NCBI RefSeq assembly: GCF_000010525.1
Contig: NC_009937.1
Coordinates: 873,501 to 937,500 of the forward strand
Length of the DNA: 64,000 nt
Reading direction: 5' to 3'
From: Azorhizobium caulinodans ORS 571
Lineage (GTDB): Bacteria > Pseudomonadota > Alphaproteobacteria > Rhizobiales > Xanthobacteraceae
The notes beneath the pieces are model-generated. The model did no database searches. It was not told the origin of the DNA and was given only the letters and a program-made list of their open reading frames with translations. This document shows positions 1 to 8,235 of this stretch, piece by piece. How positions within the stretch are numbered: position 1 is the first letter of the stretch; the number at the start of each line of letters is the position of its first letter. Made by a program: the position numbers and the translations under genes.

Positions 1-828
1 GTCCGGCACCGGCACGGCGGAGAGCAGCCGGCGCGTGTAGGGGTGAAGCGGATTGGCGTAGAGCATCTCGCTCGGCGCGATCTCAACGATGCGCCCCTTC
101 CAGATCACCGCGACCCGGTGGCAGAGGTAGCGCACCATCCGTAGGTCGTGGGAAATGAAGAGATAGGCGAGGCCCAGCTCTTCCTGCAGATCCTGCAACA
201 GGTTCACCACCTGCGCCTGGATGGAGACGTCGAGCGCCGCGATGGGTTCGTCCGCCACGATGAAGGAGGGCTTCACCGCAATCGCGCGCGCGATGCAGAT
301 GCGCTGGCGCTGGCCGCCGGAAAACTGGTGCGGGAAGCGCGCCATATAGCGCGGATCGAGCCCCACCTTGGCGAACAGCTCCGCCACGATGTCCCGTCGC
401 TCGGCGCTGCTCGGCGCGATGTCGTGGATCAGCAACGGCTCTGCGACGAAATCGCCCACCGTCATGCGTGGATTAAGCGCGGAATAGGGGTCCTGAAACA
501 CCATCTGCATGCGCTTGCGCATGGCCCGCATCTGCCGCTCGCTCTGCTGCGTCAGGTCCGTGCCCTCGAAGGCGACGACGCCGGAGGTGGGCGGGTTCAG
601 CATGGTGACGGCGCGGCCGATGGTGCTCTTGCCCGAGCCGCTTTCGCCCACGAGCCCCAGCGTCTCGTTGGGCAGGATGTCGAACGAGACATTCTCCACC
701 GCCTTGAAGACGGTGGTCTTGAAGCCCCAGCCGCTGCGCAGGGGATAGTGCTTGCACAGGTTGCGCACGGAGATGAGCGGATAGCCGCTTGGGGCGGCGG
801 TCTCGGGGGAGGGGGAGTGGGCGGTCAT
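1..828 (-). CDS. Peptide-type ABC importer ATPase, DppF/OppF class (C-terminus beyond window)
   Basis: This is the second ATPase of a peptide/nickel-family (family 5) ABC importer and would power uptake through the two permeases encoded upstream. The 276 visible codons contain a Walker A motif (GESGSGKS, about residue 60), the signature SGGQRQR, a Walker B (FIVADEP) and the switch His (ISHD). The text ends in the start of the C-terminal oligopeptide/dipeptide extension, at the conserved HPYTRRLLSAVP. The start codon is ATG at 828, inside an ATGA overlap with the stop of the preceding ATPase, so the two are translationally coupled. The gene is truncated only by the window edge, not by mutation. 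The substrate cannot be read from the ATPase. Confidence 0.93.
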   Translation of the reverse strand, partial: MTAHSPSPETAAPSGYPLISVRNLCKHYPLRSGWGFKTTVFKAVENVSFDILPNETLGLVGESGSGKSTIGRAVTMLNPPTSGVVAFEGTDLTQQSERQMRAMRKRMQMVFQDPYSALNPRMTVGDFVAEPLLIHDIAPSSAERRDIVAELFAKVGLDPRYMARFPHQFSGGQRQRICIARAIAVKPSFIVADEPIAALDVSIQAQVVNLLQDLQEELGLAYLFISHDLRMVRYLCHRVAVIWKGRIVEIAPSEMLYANPLHPYTRRLLSAVPVPD

Positions 829-1865
829 GGCGTCGCCTCCGCGGCGAGAAGCTTCGGCAGGTCATACCAGGCGGCCACAAGATGGCCGGCCTCGGCACCG
901 GGCGCCTGTGCGAGCGGCGGGCGCTCGGTGAAGCAGCGCGGCGTCGCATAGCGGTTGCGCGGCGCGAAGGGGTCGCCCGGCGGGGGAAAGCGCATGTCCG
1001 GCGGCGTGCCGTCGATCTGGGTGAGGCGCCGACGTTTGCCGGCCGGCGCCGTGAGATCGGGCAGCGAGCGCAGGAGGCCGAGCGTATAGGCGCTGCGGGG
1101 ATCGCGGAACACGTCATCCACCGGCCCGCGTTCCATCACCCGGCCGGCATACATCACCTGCACCGTGTCCGCGATGCCGGCCACCACACCGAGATCATGG
1201 GTGATCCAGATCACCGCCATGCCGATCTCGCGCTTCAGCTCCTTCACCAGCTCGATCACGTCCGCCTGCACGGTCACGTCGAGGGCGGTGGTGGCCTCGT
1301 CCGCGATCAGCAGCCGGGGACGACAGGAGATGCCCATGGCGATCATGATGCGCTGGCGCTGGCCGCCGGAGAATTCGTGCGGAAACTGGTCCACGCGCCG
1401 GGCGGCATCGGGCAGGCGCACCATGTCCATCAGCTCGATGGCGCGCTTGCGGGCGGCGTCGGCGCCGAGACCCAAATGGAGCATCAAGGGCTCCATGATC
1501 TGCCGCCCCACCGTCATGGACGGGTTGAGCGAACTCATGGGGTCCTGGAACACGAAGCCGATGGCGCCGCCCCGGATCTTGCGCAGCTCGGCGTCCGAGA
1601 GGGTGAGCAGGTCGCGCCCCTCGAACAGCACCTGCCCGCTGGCGATGCCGCCGGGCGGCATGGGGATGAGGCGCAGCATGGCGAGCACGTGCACGCTCTT
1701 GCCCGAGCCGCTCTCGCCCACGATGCCGAGGGTCTCGCCCTCCTTCAGCGTGTAGCTGACGCCGTTCACCGCATGGACGACGCTGTCCTTGTCGGCGAAG
1801 GCGACGCCGAGGTCGCGGACCTCAAGCAGCGGGGGCTTGGAGGGCGTGGAGGAGATGTCGGTCAC
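825..1865 (-). CDS. Peptide-type ABC importer ATPase, DppD/OppD class
   Basis: This is the first ATPase of the importer, 346 aa. It has Walker A GESGSGKS, the Q-loop region FVFQDPMSSLNP, the signature SGGQRQR, Walker B LLIADEATTALD and the C-terminal oligo/dipeptide extension with a cysteine (RNRYATPRCF). I chose a GTG start at 1865 (VTDISSTPS) because homology begins about 12 residues later. The longer reading frame upstream translates a palindromic repeat into a low-complexity PPPQPSPTRGEG-type peptide that is not part of the protein. The gene overlaps the next ATPase by 4 bases. About 250 bases containing an inverted repeat pair separate it from the permease gene, which may uncouple ATPase expression from the binding proteins and permeases. 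Confidence 0.92.
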   Translation of the reverse strand: MTDISSTPSKPPLLEVRDLGVAFADKDSVVHAVNGVSYTLKEGETLGIVGESGSGKSVHVLAMLRLIPMPPGGIASGQVLFEGRDLLTLSDAELRKIRGGAIGFVFQDPMSSLNPSMTVGRQIMEPLMLHLGLGADAARKRAIELMDMVRLPDAARRVDQFPHEFSGGQRQRIMIAMGISCRPRLLIADEATTALDVTVQADVIELVKELKREIGMAVIWITHDLGVVAGIADTVQVMYAGRVMERGPVDDVFRDPRSAYTLGLLRSLPDLTAPAGKRRRLTQIDGTPPDMRFPPPGDPFAPRNRYATPRCFTERPPLAQAPGAEAGHLVAAWYDLPKLLAAEATP

Positions 1866-1914
1866 AGGCGCTCTCCTCCGCGTGCGCTCACGAAGGTCGC
1901 ATGTGCCACCGTCT

Positions 1915-2058
1915 CCCTCCCCCCTTGTGGGGGAGGGCTGGGGAGGGGGGTGATGCCCTCTCCGCTCGCCCCACGGATGGGCTGACTCAAACCGGCAGCC
2001 GCGCCCCAAGCGGCACCCGTTGTACCCCCCTCCCAACCCTCGCCCGCAACGGGGGAGG
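1915..2058. repeat. BIME-like inverted pair of GC-rich palindromes (copy 1)
   Basis: Two REP-like units of about 35 bases face each other at 1915-1950 (CCCTCC, then TTGTGG, then GGGAGGGCTGGGGAGGGGGG) and 2024-2058 (the reverse orientation, ACCCCCCTCCCAACC then GGGGGAGG). Each unit can fold by itself and the two can pair with one another. The pair sits inside an importer operon, between permease and ATPase genes. Three more pairs occur at 11121, 19626 and 38551. Confidence 0.85.
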
Positions 2059-2114
2059 ACTTTGGGGCGGTGTGGGTCATGGGGAGCCCGATTCGTGTTC
2101 TCATCGGCCCCTCC

Positions 2115-3005
2115 TCAGTTGCGGTGGCGCGGGTCGAGCGCATCGCGCAGACCATCGCCCAGCAGGTTGAAGGAGAGCACGGCGAGGAAGATGGACAGGC
2201 CCGGCCAGATGGCCATCCAGGGCGCCTGCGTGAGGAAGTTCTTCGCTGTGTTCAGCATGGAGCCCCAGGAGGGATCGGGCGGCTGCTGCCCGAGCCCGAG
2301 GAAGGACAGGCTCGCCTCCGCGATGATGGCGGCAGCAATGGTGAGCGTCGCCTGAACGAGGATGGCGGGGATGATGTTGGGCAGGATGTGCCGCAGCACG
2401 ATGCGCAGCGGCGTCGCGCCGGCCGCGCGCGCGGCTTCCACATACTCTTCCACCTTGGTGGACTGCACCTGCGCCCGCGTGAGGCGGATGAAGATGGTGG
2501 TGGCGGACAGCCCGATGGCGATCATCGCATTGGTCAGCGTCGGGCCGAGGAAGGCAGCGAGCGCGATGGCGAGGATAAGGAAGGGTATGGCGAGCAGCGC
2601 ATCGGTGAGGCGCATCAGAGCCGCCTCGATCCAGCCGCCGGCATAGCCCGCAATCATGCCCACCGGCAGGCCGATGGCGACCGCGAGGGCCACCGAGACG
2701 AGCCCGGCGGAGAGCGAGGCGCGGGCGCCGAAGATGACGCGGGAGAGCACATCGCGGCCCACCTCGTCGGTGCCGAAGGGATGCTCCCATGTGGGCGGCT
2801 TGCGCACGGCAAGCCAGCTCGTGGCGGTCGGGTCATAGGGCGCGATATAGGGCGCGAACACCGCGATGATGATGAAGAACAGCACCACGGCGAGGCCGAT
2901 CATGGCGCCGCGCCGGCGCACGAGGCGGCGCATGGCCTCCTCGAAGGGCGTGCGCTCGCGCGGCACCGCGACGGTGGGGGCGGGGGAGGAGGACAAGGTG
3001 CTCAT
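2115..3005 (-). CDS. Peptide-type ABC importer permease, DppC class
   Basis: This inner-membrane permease (296 aa) is the DppC-type partner in the importer. It shows an N-terminal hydrophobic segment (about residues 35-58), a periplasmic loop with the family motif HPFGTDEVGRDVLSR, and a binding-protein-dependent transport domain with four to five further helices. The EAA loop reads EAARAAGATPLRIVLRHILP. The start ATG at 3005 overlaps the DppB stop in an ATGA arrangement. Longer upstream in-frame sequence would overlap the DppB coding region and was rejected. The C-terminus NLLGDGLRDALDP is typical for the family. The specific substrate (dipeptide, oligopeptide, nickel or glutathione) is not resolved. 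Confidence 0.93.
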   Translation of the reverse strand: MSTLSSSPAPTVAVPRERTPFEEAMRRLVRRRGAMIGLAVVLFFIIIAVFAPYIAPYDPTATSWLAVRKPPTWEHPFGTDEVGRDVLSRVIFGARASLSAGLVSVALAVAIGLPVGMIAGYAGGWIEAALMRLTDALLAIPFLILAIALAAFLGPTLTNAMIAIGLSATTIFIRLTRAQVQSTKVEEYVEAARAAGATPLRIVLRHILPNIIPAILVQATLTIAAAIIAEASLSFLGLGQQPPDPSWGSMLNTAKNFLTQAPWMAIWPGLSIFLAVLSFNLLGDGLRDALDPRHRN

Positions 3006-3946
3006 GACCGCCGCAGCTTCGGATTGACGAGGAAATAGGCGAGATCGGCCAGCAGGTTCAGCAGGATGTAGGTGGTGGCCGTGCACAGCACGACGCCCTG
3101 CACCACGGCATAGTCGCGGTTGAACACCGCATCCACCATCAGCTTGCCGAAGCCGGGCACGGAGAAGACCTGCTCGGTGAGCAGCGCGCCCGAGAGCAGC
3201 GCGCCGAACTCCAGCGCGCCGAGCGTGATCACCGGCACGGCGGCATTGCGCAGGCAGTGGCGGATGATGACCGAGCGCGGCGCGAGGCCCTTGGCGCGGG
3301 CCGTGCGCACGTAATCGGAGGAGAGCACCTGAAGCATGGCGGCGCGGGTGTGCCGCATCATCACCGCCGCGATGGAATTACCCAGCACGAAGGCGGGCAG
3401 GATCATTGCCCGGAGGTTCTCCAGGAGGTTCTCGGTGGGCGGCACGTAGCCCGAGGCCGGCAGCCAGCCGAGCTGAACCGAGAACAGCAGGATGAGCATG
3501 ATGCCCAGCCAGAAATTCGGCGTCGAAAGGCCCCACAAGGCGATGACGTTGGCGATGTAGTCCATTGCCTTGCCATTATGGACGGCGGAGAGGATGCCCA
3601 TGGGCACGCCGATGAGCAAGGCGATGGCCATGGCCATGACCGCCAGTTGCAGCGTCACCGGAAACTTGGAGACGATGAGGCTCGCCACCGGCTGCTGCAA
3701 GCGTATGCTCTCGCCCAGATCCCCCCGCAGCACGCCGCTGATCCAGTAGCCGTAGCGCACCGGCAGCGGTTCGTTGAGATGGTACTTCTCGCGGATGAAC
3801 TCGATGGCGGCCGGGTCCTTCTCCTCACCGGAGAGGGCGATGGCAGGATCGCCCGGCAGCAATTGCTGCAGGGCGAAGATGATCATGGAGGCCAGGATCA
3901 CCGTGGGGATGATCGTGGCCAGCCGTTTCAGGAAGAAGCGCAACAT
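3002..3946 (-). CDS. Peptide-type ABC importer permease, DppB class
   Basis: This is the 314-aa DppB-type permease. It opens with MLRFFLKRLATIIPT and a first helix at about residues 9-28, followed by the conserved LLPGDPA motif. Four to five more membrane helices follow, with the EAA-type loop YVRTARAKGLAPRSVIIRHCLRNA. It lies 18 bases after the upstream binding-protein gene (3965-5479) and overlaps the DppC start by 4 bases, so it belongs to the same transcript. Length and motif order match family norms. Nothing is missing. Confidence 0.93.
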   Translation of the reverse strand: MLRFFLKRLATIIPTVILASMIIFALQQLLPGDPAIALSGEEKDPAAIEFIREKYHLNEPLPVRYGYWISGVLRGDLGESIRLQQPVASLIVSKFPVTLQLAVMAMAIALLIGVPMGILSAVHNGKAMDYIANVIALWGLSTPNFWLGIMLILLFSVQLGWLPASGYVPPTENLLENLRAMILPAFVLGNSIAAVMMRHTRAAMLQVLSSDYVRTARAKGLAPRSVIIRHCLRNAAVPVITLGALEFGALLSGALLTEQVFSVPGFGKLMVDAVFNRDYAVVQGVVLCTATTYILLNLLADLAYFLVNPKLRRS

Positions 3947-3964
3947 TGTGCGGGGTCGATCCCG

Positions 3965-5479
3965 TCAGTCGAGTTTCAGGCCGGTGAAGCGCACGAGGCC
4001 ATCGGGATAGTCAGCCTCGGTGAAGCCCTTCAGCTTGGGCGTGTAGGCCCACATGAGCTTGCGGTGATAGAGATAGATGAGCGGGTCTTCGGTCAGCACC
4101 ACTTCCGCGAGATTCTTCCAGGCTGCCGCCCGCGCCGCCGGATCGCTGGTGGCGCGCTCGGCATCCAGCGCGGCCTGCGCTTTCTCGTTGCAGAAGCGCG
4201 TGTAGTTCAGCGGCGCCTTGCAGGCGAGGAAGTTGTAGGTGTTGCCGTCCGGATCGGGCCGGCCGCTCCAGGCATAGAGGAAGGCTTCGAAGTTGCCCTG
4301 GTCGGCGGCATTGAGCGCAGTGCCAATGTCAGTGGTCACGAGCTTCACCTCAAAGCCTGACTCTTTCGTCATGGCCTGCACCACTTGTCCCACCTGCGCG
4401 GCCTCATTGGTGGAATAGACGATGAGGTTCACGGGCACCGGTGTCTTGACGCCCGCGTCCTTCAGCAGCGCCTTGGCCTTGGCCACGTCGCGCTTCGGGA
4501 TGGGGAAGGCCGAGACATAGAAGGGGTTCTTCGGGCTCACCCACTGGTTGCCCGGCAGATATTCGCCGTTGAAGACCACCTGGCTCAGGGCCTCGCGGTC
4601 GATGGAAAGCTCGAACGCCTTGCGCACGCGGGCGTCACCACCGATCACCGAATCCGCCTTGGCGGTGTTGAAGATGATGGACTGGAAGCCGAGCTCATAC
4701 CCCGTTCCCACCTTCAGCTTGCCCTGGGAGCGCACTTCCGGCAGGTCGGTCGGGGCGAGGCGCTCCAGCAGATCGAGCTGACCCGAGCGCAGGTTGGTGA
4801 GGCGGACCGTGCTGTCCGGAATGGTGCGGAAATCCACCTTCTGGAGGAAGATGTTGTCCTTGTTCCAGTAGCCGTCGAACTTCTCCAGCAGGATATGGTC
4901 CTGCGCCACCCGCTCGACGAACTTGAACGGCCCGGCGCAGACCGGCGCGGTGGCGAACTTGTCGCCCAGCGCCTGTGCCGCCTTGGGGGAGACCATCATG
5001 CCCGCGCGGTCGGTGAGCTGAGAGAGGAAGGGGGCCGAAGGCGCCTTGAGATGCAGGCGCACCGTCACCGGGTCCACCACTTCCACCGTGTCGAGCGCGG
5101 CAAGCTCGGAGCGGCGCTGGCTGCCGGGCATCTTCTGGTGACGTTCGAGATTGAACTTCACCGCTTCGGCGTCGAGCTTCTCGCCGTCATGGAAGGTGAG
5201 GCCGGGACGGATCTTCATGGTCAGGGTCTTCTGGTCGGCGGACCAGGACCATTCGCTCGCCAGTTGCGGTATGATGTTGAGCTTGGCGTCAATGTCCACG
5301 AGCTTGTCGCAGAGGGCAGCGAAGACCATCCGCGTCGTGTAGTTGCGGGACAGGGTCGGATCGAGCGCGTCCGGATCATCCATCAGGCCGAAGCGCAGCG
5401 TCTGGGCCTGCGCGCCGGCACCAACGGCTCCCGTGAGCCCTCCCACGATGGTGAGGGCCGCAAAAAACTGCTTCCACAT
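3965..5479 (-). CDS. Family 5 ABC substrate-binding protein (paralog A)
   Basis: This is a periplasmic extracytoplasmic solute-binding protein of family 5, 504 aa. A Sec signal peptide (MWKQFFAALTIVGGLTGAVG, cleavage near AQAQ/TLRFG) is followed by the typical opening DDPDALDPTLSRNYTTR. The family core follows (LTDRAGMMVSPKAA, GNQWVSPKNP, GRPDPDGNTYNFLACK). It is strongly similar along its whole length to the next gene upstream (5559-7064), so this is a recent tandem duplication serving one transporter. The two differ most around residues 220-260 and 330-400, a likely specificity region. A hairpin lies in the gap between the two copies. Confidence 0.93.
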   Translation of the reverse strand: MWKQFFAALTIVGGLTGAVGAGAQAQTLRFGLMDDPDALDPTLSRNYTTRMVFAALCDKLVDIDAKLNIIPQLASEWSWSADQKTLTMKIRPGLTFHDGEKLDAEAVKFNLERHQKMPGSQRRSELAALDTVEVVDPVTVRLHLKAPSAPFLSQLTDRAGMMVSPKAAQALGDKFATAPVCAGPFKFVERVAQDHILLEKFDGYWNKDNIFLQKVDFRTIPDSTVRLTNLRSGQLDLLERLAPTDLPEVRSQGKLKVGTGYELGFQSIIFNTAKADSVIGGDARVRKAFELSIDREALSQVVFNGEYLPGNQWVSPKNPFYVSAFPIPKRDVAKAKALLKDAGVKTPVPVNLIVYSTNEAAQVGQVVQAMTKESGFEVKLVTTDIGTALNAADQGNFEAFLYAWSGRPDPDGNTYNFLACKAPLNYTRFCNEKAQAALDAERATSDPAARAAAWKNLAEVVLTEDPLIYLYHRKLMWAYTPKLKGFTEADYPDGLVRFTGLKLD

Positions 5480-5524
5480 GGCCTGTCCTCTGGAGGTTCT
5501 ATTTTATTTCAGGATCAGCAGCGG

Positions 5525-5551
5525 CGCCCCCGCCGGCGTCGGGCGGGGGCG
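5525..5551. other. Strong GC hairpin between the two binding-protein genes
   Basis: A perfect 10-bp stem (CGCCCCCGCC at 5525-5534 with GGCGGGGGCG at 5542-5551) encloses a 7-base loop. It follows the 5559-7064 stop codon in the direction of transcription. No T-run follows, so it is more likely an mRNA 3'-end stabiliser or a partial attenuator than a full terminator. Confidence 0.6.
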
Positions 5552-5558
5552 GTCACGG

Positions 5559-7064
5559 TCAGTTCAGCTTGAGTCCCGTGAAGCGCACAAGACCGTCCGG
5601 ATAATCGCCGAAGCCCGTGAGCTTGGTGGAGTAGGCCCACAACAGCTTGCGGTGGTAGAGATAGATCAGTGGACGGTCGGCCAGCACCTGCGTGGCGAGA
5701 TCCTTCCAGGCGGCCTTGCGGACTTCCGGATCATTATTCTGCCGTTCGGCCTGGAAGGCCGCATCCGCCTTCTCGTTGGAATAGCGCGGATAGTTCAGCG
5801 GTGCTTTGGTGGCCAGGAAGTTGTAGGTGTTGCCGTCCGGATCGGGCCGGCCGCTCCAGTTGTAGAGCATGAGGTCATAATTGCCCTGATCAGCCAGATT
5901 GAGGGCGGTGCCGAAATCGGTGGCCTGGATCTTGAGATCAAAGCCCGCCTCCTTGGCCATGGCCTGGATCACCTGCGCCGACTGCTGCGAGAGATTGTCG
6001 GAGAAGACGGTGAAGTTCACGACCAGCGGCGTGGTGACCCCCGCCTCCTTCAGCAGCGCCTTGGCTTTCGCCACGTCGCGCTTGGGGATGGGGAAGGCCG
6101 AGACATAGTTCGGGTTCTTGGGATTCACCCACTGGTTGCCCGGCAGGAACTCGCCGTTGAACACCACCTGGTTGATGGCGTCGCGATCGATGGAGAGCTC
6201 CAGAGCCTCACGCACCTTGGCGTTCTTGGCGAGGGGGCCGTCTTTGGAAAGATTGAGCAGCAGCGTCTGGTAGCCGAGCTCGTAGGCCATGCCGATCTTA
6301 AGCTTGCTGTCGCTTTGCACCTGCGGCAGGTCGGTGGGGGCGAGCCGCTCCAGAAGGTCGAGTTGGCCCGAGCGCAGGTTGGTCAGGCGCACGGTCGTGT
6401 CCGGGATGACCTTGAACTCGATGCGCTTGAGGAAGATGTTGTCCTTGTTCCAGTAATTGTCGAATTTCTCGACAACGATCCGGTCCTGCGCCACGCGCTC
6501 CACGAACTTGAACGGACCGGCGCAGACGGGCGCTGAGGCGAACTTGTCGCCGAGCGCCTGTGCCGCCTTGGGCGAGACCATCATGCCGGCGCGATCGGTG
6601 AACTGCGCGAGCAGCGGCGCAAAGGGCGTCTTCAGGTTGATCTTGACGGTCAGCGGGTCCACCACCTCGACGCTGTCGATGGCGGCGATTTCGCCGCGGC
6701 GCTGCGAGCCCTGCATCTTGAGGTGGCGTTCCAGATTGAACTTCACCGCCTCGGCGTCGAGCTTCTCGCCATCCTGGAACAGCACGCCGTCGCGGATCTT
6801 CATGGTCAGCGTCTTCTGGTCGGGCGACCAGGACCATTCGGTGGCGAGCTGCGGAATGATGTTCAGCTTGGCATCAATATCCACCAGCTTGTCGCACAGC
6901 GCCGCGAACACCATGCGGCCGCTGAAGGTGCGGGCGAGCGTGGGATCGAGGGCATCGGGATCTTCCATGAGGCCGAACCGGAGCGTCTGCGCCTCAACGC
7001 TCGCTGCCAGTCCCGTGGCCAGTCCCGTGCTCAGGACGAGGGTGGCCAGAGTCCGCTTCCACAT
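5559..7064 (-). CDS. Family 5 ABC substrate-binding protein (paralog B)
   Basis: This second periplasmic binding protein is 501 aa. It has signal peptide MWKRTLATLVLSTGLATGLA and mature sequence from about QTLRFGLMEDPDALDP. It is the promoter-proximal gene of the operon, so probably the most highly expressed. I chose ATG at 7064, since the frame extends 80 codons further upstream through sequence unlike a signal peptide. The paralog in the next cistron keeps the same motif order (GNQWVNPKNP, GRPDPDGNTYNFLATK). Differences include loss of the Cys pair seen in paralog A (FLACKAPLNYTRFCNE there, FLATKAPLNYPRYSNE here). A short palindrome at 7168-7179 lies about 100 bases upstream. Confidence 0.93.
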   Translation of the reverse strand: MWKRTLATLVLSTGLATGLAASVEAQTLRFGLMEDPDALDPTLARTFSGRMVFAALCDKLVDIDAKLNIIPQLATEWSWSPDQKTLTMKIRDGVLFQDGEKLDAEAVKFNLERHLKMQGSQRRGEIAAIDSVEVVDPLTVKINLKTPFAPLLAQFTDRAGMMVSPKAAQALGDKFASAPVCAGPFKFVERVAQDRIVVEKFDNYWNKDNIFLKRIEFKVIPDTTVRLTNLRSGQLDLLERLAPTDLPQVQSDSKLKIGMAYELGYQTLLLNLSKDGPLAKNAKVREALELSIDRDAINQVVFNGEFLPGNQWVNPKNPNYVSAFPIPKRDVAKAKALLKEAGVTTPLVVNFTVFSDNLSQQSAQVIQAMAKEAGFDLKIQATDFGTALNLADQGNYDLMLYNWSGRPDPDGNTYNFLATKAPLNYPRYSNEKADAAFQAERQNNDPEVRKAAWKDLATQVLADRPLIYLYHRKLLWAYSTKLTGFGDYPDGLVRFTGLKLN

Positions 7065-7167
7065 GGGCAATGGATCCTTCTTGGGCCGAAATCGGGCCCG
7101 GTTGCAGGGAGATGGCGCGCACGCGCCGCGCTGCGGCCGATCAGGACGGCCCATCATAATGCCAAAC

Positions 7168-7179
7168 ATTGTATGCAAT
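7168..7179. promoter_or_regulatory. Possible operator palindrome upstream of the first peptide importer operon
   Basis: ATTG-TATG-CAAT forms two perfect 4-base arms around a nearly symmetric centre. It resembles sites bound by GntR/FCD-type regulators (TTGTATACAA-like). It lies 104 bases upstream of the first binding-protein gene, in a 282-base intergenic region shared with a divergent small gene. No regulator gene is adjacent, so this is tentative. Confidence 0.3.
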
Positions 7180-7346
7180 CCACGGGCCATCGCATATTCC
7201 CCGATGCCCGCTCCCAGGGTTTCTCTCCGGGAACAGGATCGTTTGCACGCCAATGCAGCGTCATGCTGTGGATTGTTGCATGGGAACGCCCAACGTGTGA
7301 CCATTCCCTTCCGGCACGGGGGAGCCGGAATCTAGGATTGGCGCCC

Positions 7347-7652
7347 ATGCCGCAACTCGTCCGCTTCCTCATCCGGCACGCCCTCATCGGGTTTGCCGTG
7401 GCCATCGGCTTCGTCGCGCTCTTCCTCGCGCTCGACCTGCATGGCCTGCGCACCCTCATCGTGCAGTCGCCGGAAGGCCTTCTTGCCGCGGCGGTGCTCT
7501 TTTTTGCCATGTGCCTCACCTTCGGCAGCGTGCAGATGGGCGTCGCCGTCATGCTGCTGCCTCGCGAGGAGGACGACGAGGAGCCGCGCGGTGGCAAGGG
7601 CGCGAGATTCCGCCTCCGTCTGCGGCCGGCCCAAGTGCGCGTCCGGCGATGA
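7347..7652 (+). CDS. Small two-helix inner membrane protein
   Basis: I do not recognise the family of this 101-aa protein. Two hydrophobic segments (about residues 10-30 and 44-70) are joined by a short loop (LHGLRTLIVQSPEG). An acidic EEDDEE stretch and a strongly basic C-terminal tail (RFRLRLRPAQVRVRR) follow. The tail is likely cytoplasmic by the positive-inside rule. Codon use matches the genome. It stands alone, divergent from the importer operon. A GGGCAGC-AGC-GCTGCCC hairpin at 7712-7728 follows it and could help end its transcript, although only a weak pyrimidine tract comes after. Confidence 0.65.
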   Translation: MPQLVRFLIRHALIGFAVAIGFVALFLALDLHGLRTLIVQSPEGLLAAAVLFFAMCLTFGSVQMGVAVMLLPREEDDEEPRGGKGARFRLRLRPAQVRVRR

Positions 7653-7786
7653 GGCCGGCGCCATGCGGGCGCAACGGCCGTTAGCGAGATAGGGCCTGTT
7701 TTCAAGCGTTTGGGCAGCAGCGCTGCCCTATGTTCCTCTTCACGCATCTGTTACACCCATACCGTGTCCTTGACGCGGGGGTGTTC

Positions 7787-8206
7787 ATGGTGAAGTTCAG
7801 AACTTGGCTCGTGGCTGGCCTTCTGGTCGCGGCGGCGAGCGGCGCGCAGGCTCAGACGATGAGCTACCAGCAGGCGGGCGCCCTGCTTGCGAAGAGCTGC
7901 GGCCCCGACATCATGAAATATTGCGCCGATGTGAACCTCGGCGGCGGCAAGCTGCTCGGCTGCCTCGATGCCAATGCCTCCAAGGTCGCGCCCAAGTGCA
8001 AGAGCGACTTTGCGGCGGCAAAGGCGTCCATCGGCAAGCGCATCGCGGCCCAGCAGGCCATCTTCAAGGTCTGCAATGCCGATGCCGCGCGCCTGTGCCA
8101 GGGCGTGGTGCCGGGTGACGGCAATCTCATCAATTGCTTGGTCGATGCCAGCAAAGCGGTGAGCAAGGCCTGCAACCAGACCATCACCGACGCCGGCTGG
8201 CGCTGA
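7787..8206 (+). CDS. Secreted cysteine-rich repeat protein
   Basis: This is a 139-aa exported protein. The signal peptide MVKFRTWLVAGLLVAAASGAQA is cut before QTMSYQ. The mature part holds two repeats of the cysteine-rich (GLG1/Cys_rich_FGFR-like) type: SCGPDIMKYCADVNLGGGKLLGC-type and VCNADAARLCQGVVPGDGNLINC-type, each with the C..C(x14)C spacing and a following Cys. This family is common as small periplasmic proteins in Bradyrhizobium relatives; its function is not established. I chose ATG at 7787 because it begins the signal peptide directly; an in-frame ATG at 7730 would add non-signal sequence. It lies 29 bases before the OmpA-like gene and is probably cotranscribed with it. Confidence 0.82.
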   Translation: MVKFRTWLVAGLLVAAASGAQAQTMSYQQAGALLAKSCGPDIMKYCADVNLGGGKLLGCLDANASKVAPKCKSDFAAAKASIGKRIAAQQAIFKVCNADAARLCQGVVPGDGNLINCLVDASKAVSKACNQTITDAGWR

Positions 8207-8235
8207 GCGCAACCGCAGAAAGAAGGACGACGCCC

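Noticed and set aside
148-1985. Long plus-strand reading frames opposite the first importer ATPase genes
   Set aside because: They are shadows of GC-rich minus-strand ABC genes, with low-complexity His/Arg/Gly-rich products and no motifs.
1862-2170. Short frames giving PPPQPSPTRGEG or PLPSPPPQGGRE peptides
   Set aside because: These peptides come from translating the palindromic repeat; the same peptides appear at 11029, 19518 and 38463 repeats.
6723-7652. Plus-strand frame of about 309 codons ending in the small membrane protein
   Set aside because: Only its last 101 codons look like a protein; the rest is antisense to a binding-protein gene. ATG at 7347 was used.
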